Positions 25,560 to 36,115 of a DNA stretch of 64,000 bases are shown here, piece after piece. The notes beneath the pieces were generated by a model. The model saw only the letters and a program-made list of their open reading frames with translations, searched no databases and had not been told where the DNA came from. This stretch comes from Vibrio fortis. Lineage in GTDB: Bacteria; Pseudomonadota; Gammaproteobacteria; Enterobacterales; Vibrionaceae. The stretch lies in NCBI RefSeq assembly GCF_024347475.1, contig NZ_AP025487.1, forward strand, positions 1,054,001-1,118,000, written 5' to 3'. Numbering within the stretch: position 1 is the stretch's first letter; each line of letters starts with the position of its first letter. A program made the translations under genes and the position numbers.

Positions 25560-25951
25560 GTGTTCAACTTATTTGTAACGTGAATGAAAATGACGCAAAC
25601 GTTAGCTATTTTTCTTCGAAACCTCATTGAAGGTAAGGATTTTAGTTGCGGTCACGTTTTTGCTCTATATAATGTTCGGTAATAAAATATTTTGATAAAT
25701 ATCAAAAAAAATTGAGAGCGAGTCATAAACTTGCCCATTTTTCGCGCTATGCCTCGCAGGTAAGTGCATTTTATCCACGTGAACACACTAAAGCAGATGA
25801 CTTTAGTCTTAGCCCCTCTAAACACTCGGTGATAGGAAACGAATCGATTCTTCCCACTGCGACAACGCAGGTTATCGAGTAGAAAACAGAATTTATCGGT
25901 TGGAGCAATCGAGCCGAGCCCCATTTATTTATTTTGTAGAGGACTGTCATC
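25560..25951 (+). promoter_or_regulatory. ndh promoter and long untranslated leader
   Basis: A likely promoter is TTGCGG (25646-25651), 16 bp, TATAAT (25668-25673). Transcription would then start near 25680, leaving about 270 nt before the GTG start. No open frame with a ribosome site is evident in the leader. It is rich in short complementary segments, for example ACTGCGAC/AACGCAGG around 25856-25871. Confidence 0.55.
25692..25705. promoter_or_regulatory. perfect FNR box in the ndh promoter
   Basis: TTGAT-AAAT-ATCAA equals the FNR consensus TTGATNNNNATCAA at every fixed position. It lies about 12-25 bp past the predicted start point, where bound FNR would block transcription. FNR represses ndh in E. 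coli without oxygen, so the site fits its gene. Confidence 0.8.
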
Positions 25952-27241
25952 GTGACAAAAATTATCGTAGTAGGCGGTGGTGCTGGTGGTTTAGAACTAG
26001 CAACCAAGCTAGGGCGCACCCTAGGACGCAAGAAACGCGCAACGATTACATTGGTTGACCGCAAAGCGAGTCACCTTTGGAAACCGTTACTGCATGAGGT
26101 AGCAACAGGCTCTTTAGATGAAGGTGTCGACGCATTAAGCTACCGTGCACATGCAAAGAATCACTACTTTGATTTCCAAATGGGTAGCCTTAACGATATC
26201 GATCGTGAGCGTAAGGTTATCGCCCTAAGCGAACTTCGTGATGAAAGTGGCGAGCTACTGATGCCAAGCCGTGAGCTGGAATATGACATTCTAGTTATGG
26301 CAATCGGTTCAACGTCGAATGATTTCAATACTCCTGGTGTTCGCGATAACTGTATCTTCCTAGATAGCCCTGAGCAGGCGCACCGTTTCCGTACCGAGAT
26401 GAACAATGAGTTCTTGAAGCTGCATGCTAAGAACGGTCAGGGTACGGTAGACATCGCGATTGTTGGCGCAGGTGCAACGGGTGTAGAGCTTTCTGCTGAA
26501 CTGCATAACGCGGTAAAAGAGCTACGTACCTACGGTTTTGGCGACCTAGATTCAAGCAAGCTTAACGTGAACCTAGTTGAAGCGGGTGAGCGTATTCTTC
26601 CTGCGCTACCTCCACGTATTTCAAGTGCAGCGCATTCAGAGTTAACTAAACTTGGCGTGAATGTTCGTACTACGACTATGGTGACTCAAGCTGACGCTGA
26701 TGGTCTTACGACTAAAGATGGCGAGAAGATCCCAGCTCAGATCATGGTTTGGGCAGCGGGCATCAAGGCACCTGACTTCATTAAAGATATTGGCGGTCTT
26801 GAGACAAACCGTATCAACCAGTTGGTGGTAAAAGATACGCTGCAGGCAACGCGTGATGACGATATTTTCGTTATTGGTGACTTAGCACAATGCACACAAG
26901 CGGACGGTTCTTTTGTGCCACCGCGAGCACAAGCGGCACACCAAATGGCAAGCTGCGCATTCAGCAACATCATTGCAAAACTAAATGGTCGTGATCTGAA
27001 GGCTTACATCTACAAAGATAAAGGCTCTCTGGTTTCTCTTAGCCGCTTCTCGACAGTAGGTAGCTTAATGGGCAACCTGACTAAAGGTTCAATGATGGTT
27101 GAAGGTCGTATCGCTCGAGTAGTTTATATCTCGCTTTATCGTATGCACCAAATGGCGCTACATGGCGTGATTAAGACATCACTGATGATGTTGGTAGGCC
27201 GTATTAACCGCGTACTGCGTCCAAACCTGAAGCTGCACTAA
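25952..27241 (+). CDS. ndh: type II NADH:quinone oxidoreductase (NDH-2)
   Basis: 429 residues, starting with GTG at 25952 after AGAGGAC. It passes electrons from NADH to ubiquinone without pumping protons, bound to the inner face of the membrane. The FAD-binding motif [14 protein letters not shown] is at the N-terminus, the NADH-binding motif [15 protein letters not shown] is near residue 170, and the second FAD motif [11 protein letters not shown] is near 308. A C-terminal amphipathic part (about 390-420) gives membrane attachment. Control by FNR is likely from the perfect box upstream. It ends the hinT-ndh block. Confidence 0.95.
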   Translation: MTKIIVVGGGAGGLELATKLGRTLGRKKRATITLVDRKASHLWKPLLHEVATGSLDEGVDALSYRAHAKNHYFDFQMGSLNDIDRERKVIALSELRDESGELLMPSRELEYDILVMAIGSTSNDFNTPGVRDNCIFLDSPEQAHRFRTEMNNEFLKLHAKNGQGTVDIAIVGAGATGVELSAELHNAVKELRTYGFGDLDSSKLNVNLVEAGERILPALPPRISSAAHSELTKLGVNVRTTTMVTQADADGLTTKDGEKIPAQIMVWAAGIKAPDFIKDIGGLETNRINQLVVKDTLQATRDDDIFVIGDLAQCTQADGSFVPPRAQAAHQMASCAFSNIIAKLNGRDLKAYIYKDKGSLVSLSRFSTVGSLMGNLTKGSMMVEGRIARVVYISLYRMHQMALHGVIKTSLMMLVGRINRVLRPNLKLH

Positions 27242-27262
27242 TCAGCTTAAAACGGTTATGAC

Positions 27263-27292
27263 AAAAAAAGAGCTCCTGAGAGCTCTTTTTTT
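27263..27292. terminator. bidirectional terminator between ndh and yciK
   Basis: AAAAAAAGAGCTC and GAGCTCTTTTTTT form a 13-bp perfect hairpin with a CTGA loop; it serves both convergent genes. Confidence 0.9.
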
Positions 27293-27317
27293 ATGCTTTG
27301 TACAAAATGCTAGGCGA

Positions 27318-28061
27318 TTATCGCTTAGGTTGCGCATCAATGCACTGGCCATGTACGTCTGTCACACTTGGATTCATCAAGTGCAGGTACAGAGGCATAA
27401 TGTCCAATGGTGTTTTAAGCTTGTTCGCATCTTCACCTGGGTACGCTTTAGCACGCATACGTGTTTGAGTCGCACCAGGGTTAATCGCGTTTACACGCAG
27501 TGCTGTGCCTTCAACTTCATCCGCTAAGATCTGCATCATGCCTTCAGTCGCGAATTTTGAGATGGCGTAAGAGCCCCAGAACGCGCGGCCAGAGTGGCCA
27601 ACCGTTGAAGAGGTGAAAACAATACGACCCGCTTCCGCTTTCTTGAGTATAGGCAGCAGAGCTTGAGTCATTAGGAACTCAGCCTTCACGTTAATCTGCA
27701 TAACATCATCAAACGTGTCTTCTTCGATTTGGTCGAATGGGCTCAGTGTACCAAGTACACCTGCGTTGTGTAGTAGACCATCTAAACGACCGAACTGAGA
27801 CTCGATAGTCTCGGCCATGTCGATGTAGTTCTGTTTTGTGGCACCCTTAAGGTCCAGCGGGATGATTGCAGGTTGTGGGTAACCTGCCTTTTCGATTTCG
27901 TCGTAAATAAACTCAAGGTTTTTCACGTTACGGCCGAGCAAAATTACAGTCGCACCGTGTTGAGCAAAACTTAGTGCAGCTTGGCGGCCAATACCGGCTC
28001 CAGCGCCTGTAACCAAAATTACTTTATCTTTGAGGGCATCTGTAGAGATTGGGTAATCCAC
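27318..28061 (-). CDS. yciK: YciK-family short-chain oxidoreductase
   Basis: 247 residues with the classical SDR pattern: cofactor motif TGAGAGIGR (about 19-27), HNAGVLG (about 96-102), the catalytic Ser in TSSTVG and YAISK as the YxxxK pair. It closely follows E. coli YciK, whose substrate is not known. The gene is divergent from sohB across 132 bp, as in E. coli, which supports the assignment. Confidence 0.92.
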   Translation of the reverse strand: MDYPISTDALKDKVILVTGAGAGIGRQAALSFAQHGATVILLGRNVKNLEFIYDEIEKAGYPQPAIIPLDLKGATKQNYIDMAETIESQFGRLDGLLHNAGVLGTLSPFDQIEEDTFDDVMQINVKAEFLMTQALLPILKKAEAGRIVFTSSTVGHSGRAFWGSYAISKFATEGMMQILADEVEGTALRVNAINPGATQTRMRAKAYPGEDANKLKTPLDIMPLYLHLMNPSVTDVHGQCIDAQPKR

Positions 28062-28193
28062 TGTGCTTATCCTTCTTTTTTATGTTCGTCATTCCATTGA
28101 TGTTTAATCACACAGATAACCGCAGGAATGATTAGAAATTCTTGGTAATCGTGACAAGATGGTTACAATACACTAATTCGTACATTAGGGGAT

Positions 28194-29261
28194 ATGACAT
28201 TGGAATTTTTGTTGGACTACGGCTTGTTTTTAGCCAAGATTGCGACTGTTGTAATCGCCATTATTGCAATTTTAGTGATTGCGAAATCGGTGGGTGGCAA
28301 ATCAAGCGCGATAAAAGGTGAGCTGGAAATCACTAACCTATCTGATCACCACAAGCAGACGATAGAGCAGCTAGAGCATCACTTACATGATGATGCGTTC
28401 ATCAAGGCTCGTGATAAAGCTGAAAAGAAAGCGGAAAAAGAGAAAACCAAGTCACGCGGCAAAGAAGTTAAGAAAGCGGCGAAAGAGGGGGAGCTAGACA
28501 GCAAGCGTGAACCGCACCTATTTGTTTTAGAATTCAATGGCAGTATCGATGCTAAGGAAGTCGCTTCTCTTCGTGAAGAGGTAACAGCGGTACTCGCTGT
28601 GGCTCGTGAGGGCGATGAAGTATTGCTTAAGCTTGAGTCTGGTGGCGGCATGGTTCATGGCTATGGTCTAGCGTCTTCTCAACTTGATCGCATTAAAGCA
28701 GCGGGTCTTCCTTTGACTATCTCTGTTGATAAAGTTGCTGCAAGTGGCGGTTACATGATGGCGTGCATTGCCGATAAGATTGTTTCAGCGCCTTTCGCGA
28801 TTGTGGGTTCTATCGGTGTTATTGCTCAGCTACCTAACTTTAATAAGCTACTGAAAAAGTACGATATTGAATTTGAACAGCTAACGGCAGGCGAATACAA
28901 GCGCACACTGACGATGTTTGGTGAGAACAACGATAAAGCGCGTGAGAAGTTTAAGCAGGAGCTTGAAGAGACTCATGGCTTATTTAAAGACTTTATTCGT
29001 GACCACCGCCCTGAGTTAGATTTAGAAAAAGTGGCGACAGGTGAGCACTGGTTTGGTACTCAAGCTCATGCTCTGGGTTTGGTCGATGAGATCCGTACTT
29101 CTGACGACATCGTTGTTGATGCGTGTAAAGAGAAGACAGTTCTCGCTATCCATTACGTTCAAAAGAAGAAGCTTTCAGACAAGCTTGCTGGCGTAGCGGG
29201 TAAGTCGGCAGATAACATTTTGCTTAAGCTGATTGAGCGTGGTCAAAAGCCAATCGTATAA
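28194..29261 (+). CDS. sohB: SohB, inner-membrane S49 serine protease
   Basis: 355 residues. One membrane segment at about 8-30 (LAKIATVVIAIIAILVIAKS) is followed by a long charged helical stretch (about 55-105, many K and E) and the S49 signal-peptide-peptidase-like domain. The Ser-Lys dyad is S184 (VAASGGYMMA) and K236 (GEYKRTLTMFGENNDKAREK). Periplasmic orientation is expected. E. coli SohB, in multicopy, relieves loss of DegP. GTP-like or ATP motifs are absent. A strong terminator follows. Confidence 0.92.
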   Translation: MTLEFLLDYGLFLAKIATVVIAIIAILVIAKSVGGKSSAIKGELEITNLSDHHKQTIEQLEHHLHDDAFIKARDKAEKKAEKEKTKSRGKEVKKAAKEGELDSKREPHLFVLEFNGSIDAKEVASLREEVTAVLAVAREGDEVLLKLESGGGMVHGYGLASSQLDRIKAAGLPLTISVDKVAASGGYMMACIADKIVSAPFAIVGSIGVIAQLPNFNKLLKKYDIEFEQLTAGEYKRTLTMFGENNDKAREKFKQELEETHGLFKDFIRDHRPELDLEKVATGEHWFGTQAHALGLVDEIRTSDDIVVDACKEKTVLAIHYVQKKKLSDKLAGVAGKSADNILLKLIERGQKPIV

Positions 29262-29301
29262 GTATCGGTTCCTTAATAGGAAGCCTCTTGTATAAAAAGT
29301 G

Positions 29302-29334
29302 AAAGCGCACTGGTATTAGCCAGTGCGCTTTTTT
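29302..29334 (+). terminator. terminator after sohB
   Basis: AAAGCGCACTGG (29302-29313) pairs with CCAGTGCGCTTT (29320-29331), with T residues following. Confidence 0.9.
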
Positions 29335-29366
29335 ATTTGATGAACGTAATGTGGTGATGGGTCTAG

Positions 29367-30929
29367 TTAGATCTTCGAGCCGTAATCATTACGCTTTGGG
29401 CACGTTGCTAGAATCTCCCTATGTCCCGTGTCTTTCAGCTCTTCTAAGACCACGTCAAAGCCCCACAAGCGATAAAGATGCTTCATTACCTCGTCATAGC
29501 CTTTATCTAGGGGAATGCGGTCGTGAGGCACGTATTGTAGAGTCATTGAACGGTCGCCTCGCACATCTACGTTAAAGACTTGAATGTTTGGCTCTAGGTT
29601 ACTCAAGTTGTATTGTGCGGCGAGCTTTTCACGGATCATTCGATAGCCCATTTCATCATGAATCGCACTCACTTCAATCACGCTCTTGCGGTCATCGTCG
29701 AGTATAGAAAATAACTTAAAGTCACGGATGATTTTGGGTGATAGATATTGACTGATAAAGCTCTCATCTTTGAAGTTGTGCATGGCAAAGTGCACCGCCT
29801 CAAGCCAATCGCTACCAGCTAACTCAGGGAACCACTCCTTATCTTCATCTGTTGGGTTTTCACAGATTCGGCGGATATCTTGAAACATCGCAAAGCCAAG
29901 TGCGTAAGGGTTAATTCCGCTGAAGTAAGGGCTGTTGTATGGCGGTTGTGCCACAACACTGGTATGACTGTGGAGAAACTCTAAGATGAACTTGTCGCTA
30001 ACTAGACCTTCATCGTAGAGGTGGTTCAAAATCGTATAGTGCCAGAAGGTTGCCCAGCCTTCGTTCATCACTTGAGTCTGTTTTTGTGGGTAGAAATATT
30101 GGCTGATTTTGCGCACGATACGAACACACTCACGTTGCCATGGTTCTAGCAGTGGGGCATTTTTTTCAATGAAGTAGAGGATGTTTTCCTGGGGTTCACT
30201 TGGGAAGCGAACCTTCTGTTCTTCCTCTTTATCTCGATTCTTCGGTACGGTGCGCCACAGTTCATTAACTTGAGACTGTAGGTACGCCTCTCGCTCTTGT
30301 TGACGTGCTGTTTCTTCTGCGATGGAGATCTTTTCAGGGCGTTTGTAGCGGTCTACACCGTAGTTCATTAACGCGTGACATGAGTCGAGTAGCTGCTCAA
30401 CCTCTGAGACGCCGTACTTTTCTTCACAATCTGCGATGTACTTTTTCGCGAACAGAAGATAGTCGATGATGGAGCTAGCATCCGTCCATGTTTGGAAAAG
30501 GTAGTTACCTTTAAAGAAAGAGTTGTGGCCGTAACAAGCGTGCGCCATCACGAGCGCCTGCATGGTCACCGTATTCTCTTCCATCAGGTAGGCGATACAT
30601 GGATTAGAGTTAATCACGATTTCGTAAGCAAGCCCCATCTGGCCGTGCTTATAGTTTTGCTCTGTTTGGATGAACTTTTTACCAAACGACCAGTGGTTGT
30701 AATTAATCGGCATACCAATACTGGAGTAGGCATCCATCATCTGCTCAGAGGTAATAACCTCAATCTGATTAGGGTAGGTGTCGAGTCGGTAGTACTCCGC
30801 AACACGTTTGATCTCGACGTGGTATTGTTCTAAGAGATTAAACGTCCAATCAGGGCCGTCTGGTAGCCTCTTGCCCTTGTTGTTATTCGCAGGGCTATCT
30901 TTCTCTGCAACTTTGGATTCTGTTGTCAT
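29367..30929 (-). CDS. ycgB: SpoVR-family protein (YcgB)
   Basis: 520 residues, close to E. coli YcgB (510). The segments GPDWTFNLLEQYHVEIKRVA, CYGHNSFFKGNYLF, MNEGWATFWHYTILNHLYD and YNSPYFSGINPYALGFAMF are the conserved SpoVR blocks; the histidines and glutamates suggest a metal site. It is the last gene of yeaG-yeaH-ycgB, 11 bp after yeaH, and all three are co-transcribed. In enterics the set is part of the RpoS/nitrogen-starvation response. The molecular activity of YcgB is unknown. Confidence 0.94.
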   Translation of the reverse strand: MTTESKVAEKDSPANNNKGKRLPDGPDWTFNLLEQYHVEIKRVAEYYRLDTYPNQIEVITSEQMMDAYSSIGMPINYNHWSFGKKFIQTEQNYKHGQMGLAYEIVINSNPCIAYLMEENTVTMQALVMAHACYGHNSFFKGNYLFQTWTDASSIIDYLLFAKKYIADCEEKYGVSEVEQLLDSCHALMNYGVDRYKRPEKISIAEETARQQEREAYLQSQVNELWRTVPKNRDKEEEQKVRFPSEPQENILYFIEKNAPLLEPWQRECVRIVRKISQYFYPQKQTQVMNEGWATFWHYTILNHLYDEGLVSDKFILEFLHSHTSVVAQPPYNSPYFSGINPYALGFAMFQDIRRICENPTDEDKEWFPELAGSDWLEAVHFAMHNFKDESFISQYLSPKIIRDFKLFSILDDDRKSVIEVSAIHDEMGYRMIREKLAAQYNLSNLEPNIQVFNVDVRGDRSMTLQYVPHDRIPLDKGYDEVMKHLYRLWGFDVVLEELKDTGHREILATCPKRNDYGSKI

Positions 30930-30940
30930 GAAAAGCCTCC

Positions 30941-32212
30941 TTACGCTGTCTCTTTCTGGAACAGTTCTCTGAATACTGGGAAGATATCTTCCACCGTTTT
31001 TATGTTTTTCATGGCGAAATTATCGAAGGTCGCTTCTAGCTTTTCATACTCATGCCATAACGTTTGATGTGAGCGACGAGTAATCTCGATATAAGAATAG
31101 TATTGGCACGTAGGCAGTAGTTTTTTGACCAGTAGTTCTTTACAGCGTGGTGAATCGTCTGCCCAGTTGTCACCATCGGACGCTTGTGCTGCGTATATGT
31201 TCCACTCATTGGCTGGGTAGCGCTCTACGACAATCTCATCCATCAGCTTAAGTGCGCTGGATACAATCGTGCCACCAGTCTCTTGAGAATAGAAAAACTC
31301 GTGTTCATCGACTTCTTTTGCCTGTGTATGGTGGCGAATAAATACGACGTCTACGTTCTCATAGGTTCGGTTCAAGAACAGGTACAGTAATACATAAAAG
31401 CGTTTCGCTATGTCTTTGGTTGCTTGATCCATCGAGCCAGAAACATCCATCAGACAGAACATTACCGCTTGGCTGGATGGAATAGGGCGCTTCTCATAGT
31501 TTTTGTAGCGCAGGTCGAACGTATCAATGAAAGGCACACTCTCAATTTTCTTCCTCAGTTCAGCGATCTCTTCTTTTAATCGCGTCTCTTCGAAAGGTTG
31601 AGCAGGTTCTGTCATTTGTACTTTGTCTAACTGTTCCATCAATGAGTTTAGTTCGCGGCGCTTACCTGCAGTCATCGCGGTTCTTCGAGCGAGCGATTGT
31701 TGCAGTGAACGAACTACCGCAATATTTGATGGAATACCTGCAGTTTGATAACCAGAGCGGTGTGTTTTCCACTCGGTGATTTTGTTTATCTGATTCTTTT
31801 CTAAGTTAGGCAGCTCAAGATCTTCGAACAGAATATCAAGGTACTCGTCTTTGGATATTTGAAAGATAAATTCATCTTGTCCTTCGCCATCCGGACTCGC
31901 TTCACCTTGTCCAGAGCCACTACCTTGTCCACCACCTTTTGGACGTTCGATTTTATCGCCAGTGATGAATTGGTCGTTACCTGGATGGACGCGCTCTCTT
32001 ACGCCCCCTTGCCCCTGATGGAAGCTTGGCTCTTTGATGTCTTTATGCGGAATAGAGACATCTTCACCCGTCTCTGTATTGGTGATTGAGCGACGGTTAA
32101 CAGCATCTGCTACCGACTCTTTGATTTGCTCTTTGTGGCGTCGAATAAAGCGCTGCCTGTTTACTGCGCTCTTGTTCTTACCGTTGAGCCTCCGATCAAT
32201 AAATTGTGCCAT
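30941..32212 (-). CDS. yeaH: YeaH (UPF0229/DUF444) protein with a von Willebrand A-like domain
   Basis: 423 residues. The N-terminal third is basic and Gly/Gln-rich ([20 protein letters not shown]). The C-terminal part contains a VWA/MIDAS-like strand, [20 protein letters not shown] (D-x-S-x-S), near residue 260. It lies between the PrkA-like kinase YeaG and the SpoVR protein YcgB and is presumed to work with them, perhaps as a YeaG partner or substrate (YeaG/YeaH interaction is reported in E. coli). Distances to neighbours are 86 bp and 11 bp. Confidence 0.93.
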   Translation of the reverse strand: MAQFIDRRLNGKNKSAVNRQRFIRRHKEQIKESVADAVNRRSITNTETGEDVSIPHKDIKEPSFHQGQGGVRERVHPGNDQFITGDKIERPKGGGQGSGSGQGEASPDGEGQDEFIFQISKDEYLDILFEDLELPNLEKNQINKITEWKTHRSGYQTAGIPSNIAVVRSLQQSLARRTAMTAGKRRELNSLMEQLDKVQMTEPAQPFEETRLKEEIAELRKKIESVPFIDTFDLRYKNYEKRPIPSSQAVMFCLMDVSGSMDQATKDIAKRFYVLLYLFLNRTYENVDVVFIRHHTQAKEVDEHEFFYSQETGGTIVSSALKLMDEIVVERYPANEWNIYAAQASDGDNWADDSPRCKELLVKKLLPTCQYYSYIEITRRSHQTLWHEYEKLEATFDNFAMKNIKTVEDIFPVFRELFQKETA

Positions 32213-32298
32213 AAGAATTCCCTCTCAAATTTTCGTCGTGAACCTACTTCTTGTGAGTAGTGGAGCTGCCCTCACTAGGCAGCTCGACACGTTTTGGC

Positions 32299-34233
32299 TT
32301 ATGAGGACTTACGAACTCTTAGGTACCATTCAGAGAGCAGTCTTACTTGTTTCTCGGTGTAGCCTTTTTCCATCATACGAGCGACGAAGTCATCGTGCTT
32401 CTTCTGGTCTTCAGAAGATGTTTTCGCGTTGAATGAGATAACAGGGAGTAACTCTTCGGTGTTCGAGAACATTTTCTTCTCAATCACAGTGCGTAGCTTC
32501 TCGTAACTGGTCCAAACTGGGTTTTTACCATTGTTGTTCGCTTTCGCACGAAGTACGAAGTTTACGATTTCATTACGGAAGTCTTTAGGGTTACTGATAC
32601 CCGCTGTTTTCTCGATTTTTTCAAGTTCACCGTTGAGTGAAGCGCGGTCGAATAGCTGACCGGTCTCAGGATCACGGTACTCTTGGTCTTGAATCCAGAA
32701 GTCAGCGTAGGTGACATAGCGGTCGAAGATATTCTGACCGTACTCAGAGTAAGACTCTAGGTATGCGGTTTGAATTTCTTTACCGATGAACTCTACGTAG
32801 CGTGGCACTAGGTATCCTTTCAAGAACTCTAGGTACTTCTCGGCGGTCTCTTGAGGGAATTGCTCACGCTCAATCTGCTGCTCAATAACGTAGAACAGAT
32901 GTACCGGGTTTGCCGCGACTTCGGTCTGGTCAAAGTTAAACACTCTCGAAAGAATCTTAAAGGCGAAACGAGTCGATAGACCGGACATACCTTCATCAAC
33001 ACCGGCGTAGTCACGATACTCTTGGTAGCTCTTCGCTTTTGGATCGGTATCTTTCAGGGTTTCACCATCGTACACGCGCATTTTCGAAAACAGCGATGAG
33101 TTTTCAGGTTCTTTCAGGCGAGACAAGATACTGAACTGAGACAGTAGCTCAAGTGTGCTCGGTGAACATGGTGCTTTGGACAGCTCACTGTGCTCAAGCA
33201 ATTTCTGGTAGATTTTCACCTCTTCAGAAACGCGTAGACAGTATGGGACTTTCACTATGTATACACGGTCTAGGAAAGCTTCATTGTTTTTGTTGTTGCG
33301 GAATGTCTGCCACTCAGATTCATTTGAGTGCGCGAGAATCATACCGTCGAATGGCAGCGCTGAAAGGCCTTCAGTACCATTAAAGTTACCTTCTTGCGTT
33401 GCGGTTAGTAGAGGATGGAGCACTTTGATAGGTGCTTTAAACATCTCTACAAACTCCATAAGACCTTGGTTTGCTTTACACAATGCGCCCGAGTAGCTGT
33501 ATGCATCTGGGTCGTCTTGTGAGAAGTGCTCTAGCTTACGGATATCAACTTTACCCACCAAAGATGAGATGTCTTGGTTATTTTCATCACCCGGTTCGGT
33601 TTTCGCAATCGCGACTTGATCAAGAATTGATGGGCGTACTTTTACGACTTTAAAGCGCGAAATGTCACCGCCAAATTCATGCAGGCGCTTGGCTGCCCAA
33701 GGAGACATAATCGAGCGTAGGTAGCGCTTCTCAATGCCGTATTCTTGCTTTAAAACGTCTCCGTCTTCATTAACATCGAATAAGCAGAATGGATGGTCAT
33801 TTACAGGGCTTCGCTCGCCGTCAGCGCAAAGTACGTAAATAGGCACCTTTTGCATGAGTGATTTTAGTTTCTCTGCCAGAGATGATTTACCGCCACCCAC
33901 AGGGCCAAGGAGGTAGAGAATCTGTTTACGTTCTTCTAAACCTTGAGCTGCATGTTTTAGATAAGAAACAATCTGTTCGATCGCGTCTTCCATGCCATAG
34001 AAGTCTTCAAATTCTCGGTAACGAGAGATCACACGGTTCGAGAAAATTCGGCTGAGCTGAGGGTCTTGTGCGGTATCGATGACTTCAGGCTCACCGATCG
34101 CAAGCAGTAGGCGCTCAGCAGCGTTGGCATAAGCACTCTTATCGTCTTTACACAACCCAAGGAACTCTTGCAGAGTCAGCTCTTCTTCCTTGGCTGCTTC
34201 ATAGCGTGATTGATAGTGGTCGAAAATACTCAT
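32299..34233 (-). CDS. yeaG: PrkA-type serine protein kinase YeaG
   Basis: 644 residues from the ATG at 34233, the length of the E. coli protein. A GTG six bases upstream is also in frame but sits too close to the AGGGG ribosome site. The N-terminal AAA-like domain has a Walker A motif, GPVGGGKSSLAEKLK, near residues 110-124; the C-terminal domain is the PrkA kinase part. Identity with E. coli YeaG is very high (NESEWQTFRNNKNNEAFLDR, KIEKTAGISNPKDFRNEIVN). It heads the yeaG-yeaH-ycgB operon. In E. coli it is induced by nitrogen starvation and RpoS. Confidence 0.95.
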   Translation of the reverse strand: MSIFDHYQSRYEAAKEEELTLQEFLGLCKDDKSAYANAAERLLLAIGEPEVIDTAQDPQLSRIFSNRVISRYREFEDFYGMEDAIEQIVSYLKHAAQGLEERKQILYLLGPVGGGKSSLAEKLKSLMQKVPIYVLCADGERSPVNDHPFCLFDVNEDGDVLKQEYGIEKRYLRSIMSPWAAKRLHEFGGDISRFKVVKVRPSILDQVAIAKTEPGDENNQDISSLVGKVDIRKLEHFSQDDPDAYSYSGALCKANQGLMEFVEMFKAPIKVLHPLLTATQEGNFNGTEGLSALPFDGMILAHSNESEWQTFRNNKNNEAFLDRVYIVKVPYCLRVSEEVKIYQKLLEHSELSKAPCSPSTLELLSQFSILSRLKEPENSSLFSKMRVYDGETLKDTDPKAKSYQEYRDYAGVDEGMSGLSTRFAFKILSRVFNFDQTEVAANPVHLFYVIEQQIEREQFPQETAEKYLEFLKGYLVPRYVEFIGKEIQTAYLESYSEYGQNIFDRYVTYADFWIQDQEYRDPETGQLFDRASLNGELEKIEKTAGISNPKDFRNEIVNFVLRAKANNNGKNPVWTSYEKLRTVIEKKMFSNTEELLPVISFNAKTSSEDQKKHDDFVARMMEKGYTEKQVRLLSEWYLRVRKSS

Positions 34234-34587
34234 AGTCACATTCCCCTTGTTAACCAGTCAAAACTGACGAGCGATTGAAAATTACGAACTCCCCACAACT
34301 TAAGCCTAGACCCGCTTATACAATTCTGCTTAACAATTATGCATTTATTTACATTTTTGTCGGATTTGTGATGTTTGCTGAATGTACAAACTAAGGGACA
34401 ACGCCTAAACGAATGACTAGTTATACGAAGAACTTTTAAACAGAGTTTTTAAATTTTGAAGTTTTATTATTTACAGGGTAATAATGAACATTATCGAATA
34501 TTGGTCGGGTGAATTGTTGATTTTTGGGTATCTCATACTGTATAGTTCGCTTGGTTTTAATTTATACAGATTTATGAAGGGTTGATA
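34234..34587. other. 354-bp divergent promoter region of yeaG and the MipA/OmpV-like gene
   Basis: AT-rich, with no credible frame. A -10-like TATAAG occurs on the reverse strand near 34314-34319, suitable for yeaG. TATACTG-like and TATAGTTCG segments occur around 34537-34551, suitable for the plus-strand gene. No strong palindrome was seen. Confidence 0.4.
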
Positions 34588-35343
34588 GTGAACAGAAATT
34601 GGGTAAAAGCGTTAGTGGTAAGTACCACTTTATTGGTGACTTCTGGGGTTCAAGCTAAGATATCGCAATGGTCTTTAGGTGTTGCTGCTTCTTACTCTCC
34701 AGCAGTGTATAAAGACACGCCGTCGAATCGCGCCGTTATTCCGATGGTGGGTTACGAAGGTGAACACTTTTTTATGCGTGGCTTTAGCGCTGGTTACCGT
34801 TTGTTTCCTGTCGGAAGCCCACAGAACATTGTATTTAGAGCTGTGTATGACCCAAGAACTTTAAAACCAAGTGATTCAGATAATGTTGATATTCAAAAGC
34901 TTGATGAGCGTGAAGCGTCTGTATTAGGTGGCGTGAGCTATCAAGTGATCACGTTAGTTGGTATGTTTGAAGCGACAGCCGGTTCAGACATAGGTTTTAA
35001 ACACAATGGCCTTTATGGTGAAGTTGCTTGGCGCTTGCCTATACGTCGCAAAGGGTGGGGGATCACGCCTTCAATCGGTTACGCGTATAATAGTGAACGT
35101 TTGAATAACCATCTTTATGGTGTGAGTGCGGACGAGGCAGCAAGAACGAGTTTGGATGAATTTGATGCTGACTGGGATGGACAGTACTTTATTGGCTTCG
35201 GTGGTTACATGCACATTACGCCAAACATTCGCGTAACTGGCGGTGTACGTTATACCAACTTAGAAGGTGATATTGAGAAGAGCCCAATTATTGAGAGTGG
35301 CGTGAATACCACCGCGAATGTCGGTATTGCTTACGTCTTCTAG
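34588..35343 (+). CDS. MipA/OmpV-family outer-membrane protein
   Basis: 251 residues from GTG at 34588, seven bases after GAAGG; a TTG two codons earlier is too close to that site. A signal peptide (about 1-23, TLLVTSGVQAK) is followed by an all-beta protein ending ANVGIAYVF, with the terminal Phe typical of outer-membrane barrels. Family motifs include YEGEHFFMRGFSAGYRLFP and GVRYTNLEGDIEKSPI. V. cholerae OmpV and E. coli MipA are relatives; MipA was described as a scaffold linking MltA and PBP1B. Substrate or partner here is unknown. Confidence 0.85.
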   Translation: MNRNWVKALVVSTTLLVTSGVQAKISQWSLGVAASYSPAVYKDTPSNRAVIPMVGYEGEHFFMRGFSAGYRLFPVGSPQNIVFRAVYDPRTLKPSDSDNVDIQKLDEREASVLGGVSYQVITLVGMFEATAGSDIGFKHNGLYGEVAWRLPIRRKGWGITPSIGYAYNSERLNNHLYGVSADEAARTSLDEFDADWDGQYFIGFGGYMHITPNIRVTGGVRYTNLEGDIEKSPIIESGVNTTANVGIAYVF

Positions 35344-35379
35344 TCGCTGACATTGATTAGCTTGAAAGCATAGAACGCA

Positions 35380-35406
35380 AAAGGGTTGCTCATGAGCAAC
35401 CCTTTG
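35380..35406. terminator. bidirectional terminator between the OmpV-like gene and yfbU
   Basis: AAAGGGTTGCTC and GAGCAACCCTTT form a 12-bp perfect stem with a 2-base centre. Confidence 0.8.
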
Positions 35407-35423
35407 TTATTTTTGTCTGTCTA

Positions 35424-35924
35424 TTATGCGTTAAAGATCTGAGATAGCTCTGTCGCACAAAGGTGGTACTGACGAGGGCAGTTGCGCCATGTCGTCAACA
35501 TGCGACGGTACTTATCAAGCATCGGCATCTGGCTATTGAAGTGGTGATCGGCTTTGTCGAATTGAGGGTAAAGACCTTCAGAATCAACCAAGAAGCGCAC
35601 GTAATGGACGATTTGTGCTTCTGATGCGATATCAAAACCTAGGAACTGTAGGCGACGCTGATCTACGTCTTTACGCTCATCTTCCGCAAGCATCTTGTTC
35701 GATTCTTGCATCGCGTGATACATCTCCATGATGTCGATGATTTCACGACACTCTGCTTCGGTTAGGCAACCAAACTCTTTGTTCAGTTCACGCATTTGTA
35801 GCTCGTAACCACGTTCTACAATCGTTTGTAAGCGTTGGTATTTAGCAGAGTTCTCAGGATCCATTTGAGACATTAAGTAGTATTGATTTGATAGAATTAG
35901 ACGCTGAGCATTGGTCATTTCCAT
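35424..35924 (-). CDS. yfbU: YfbU family (UPF0304) protein
   Basis: 166 residues; E. coli YfbU has 164. The start [20 protein letters not shown] and segments [18 protein letters not shown] and [18 protein letters not shown] are clearly conserved. It is an all-helical soluble protein. Function is not established. GGGAGG precedes the ATG on the reverse strand. It shares its terminator with the convergent OmpV-like gene. Confidence 0.94.
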   Translation of the reverse strand: MEMTNAQRLILSNQYYLMSQMDPENSAKYQRLQTIVERGYELQMRELNKEFGCLTEAECREIIDIMEMYHAMQESNKMLAEDERKDVDQRRLQFLGFDIASEAQIVHYVRFLVDSEGLYPQFDKADHHFNSQMPMLDKYRRMLTTWRNCPRQYHLCATELSQIFNA

Positions 35925-36115
35925 GGGAGGAGCCTCACTAAAAAACTAAATGTTGTAATTTGTTTGTTGAAGTAAGAGTAACAGCAATTCTACTTACCGA
36001 AACATGATCTCAACACGGATTTAATACGTTTTTTTGAAATGATCAACAGAAGTTGTAACGAAAAATGAGAGGATATGAATAGAAACCATGAATGAGTGGG
36101 GAGTGTCGCATACAT

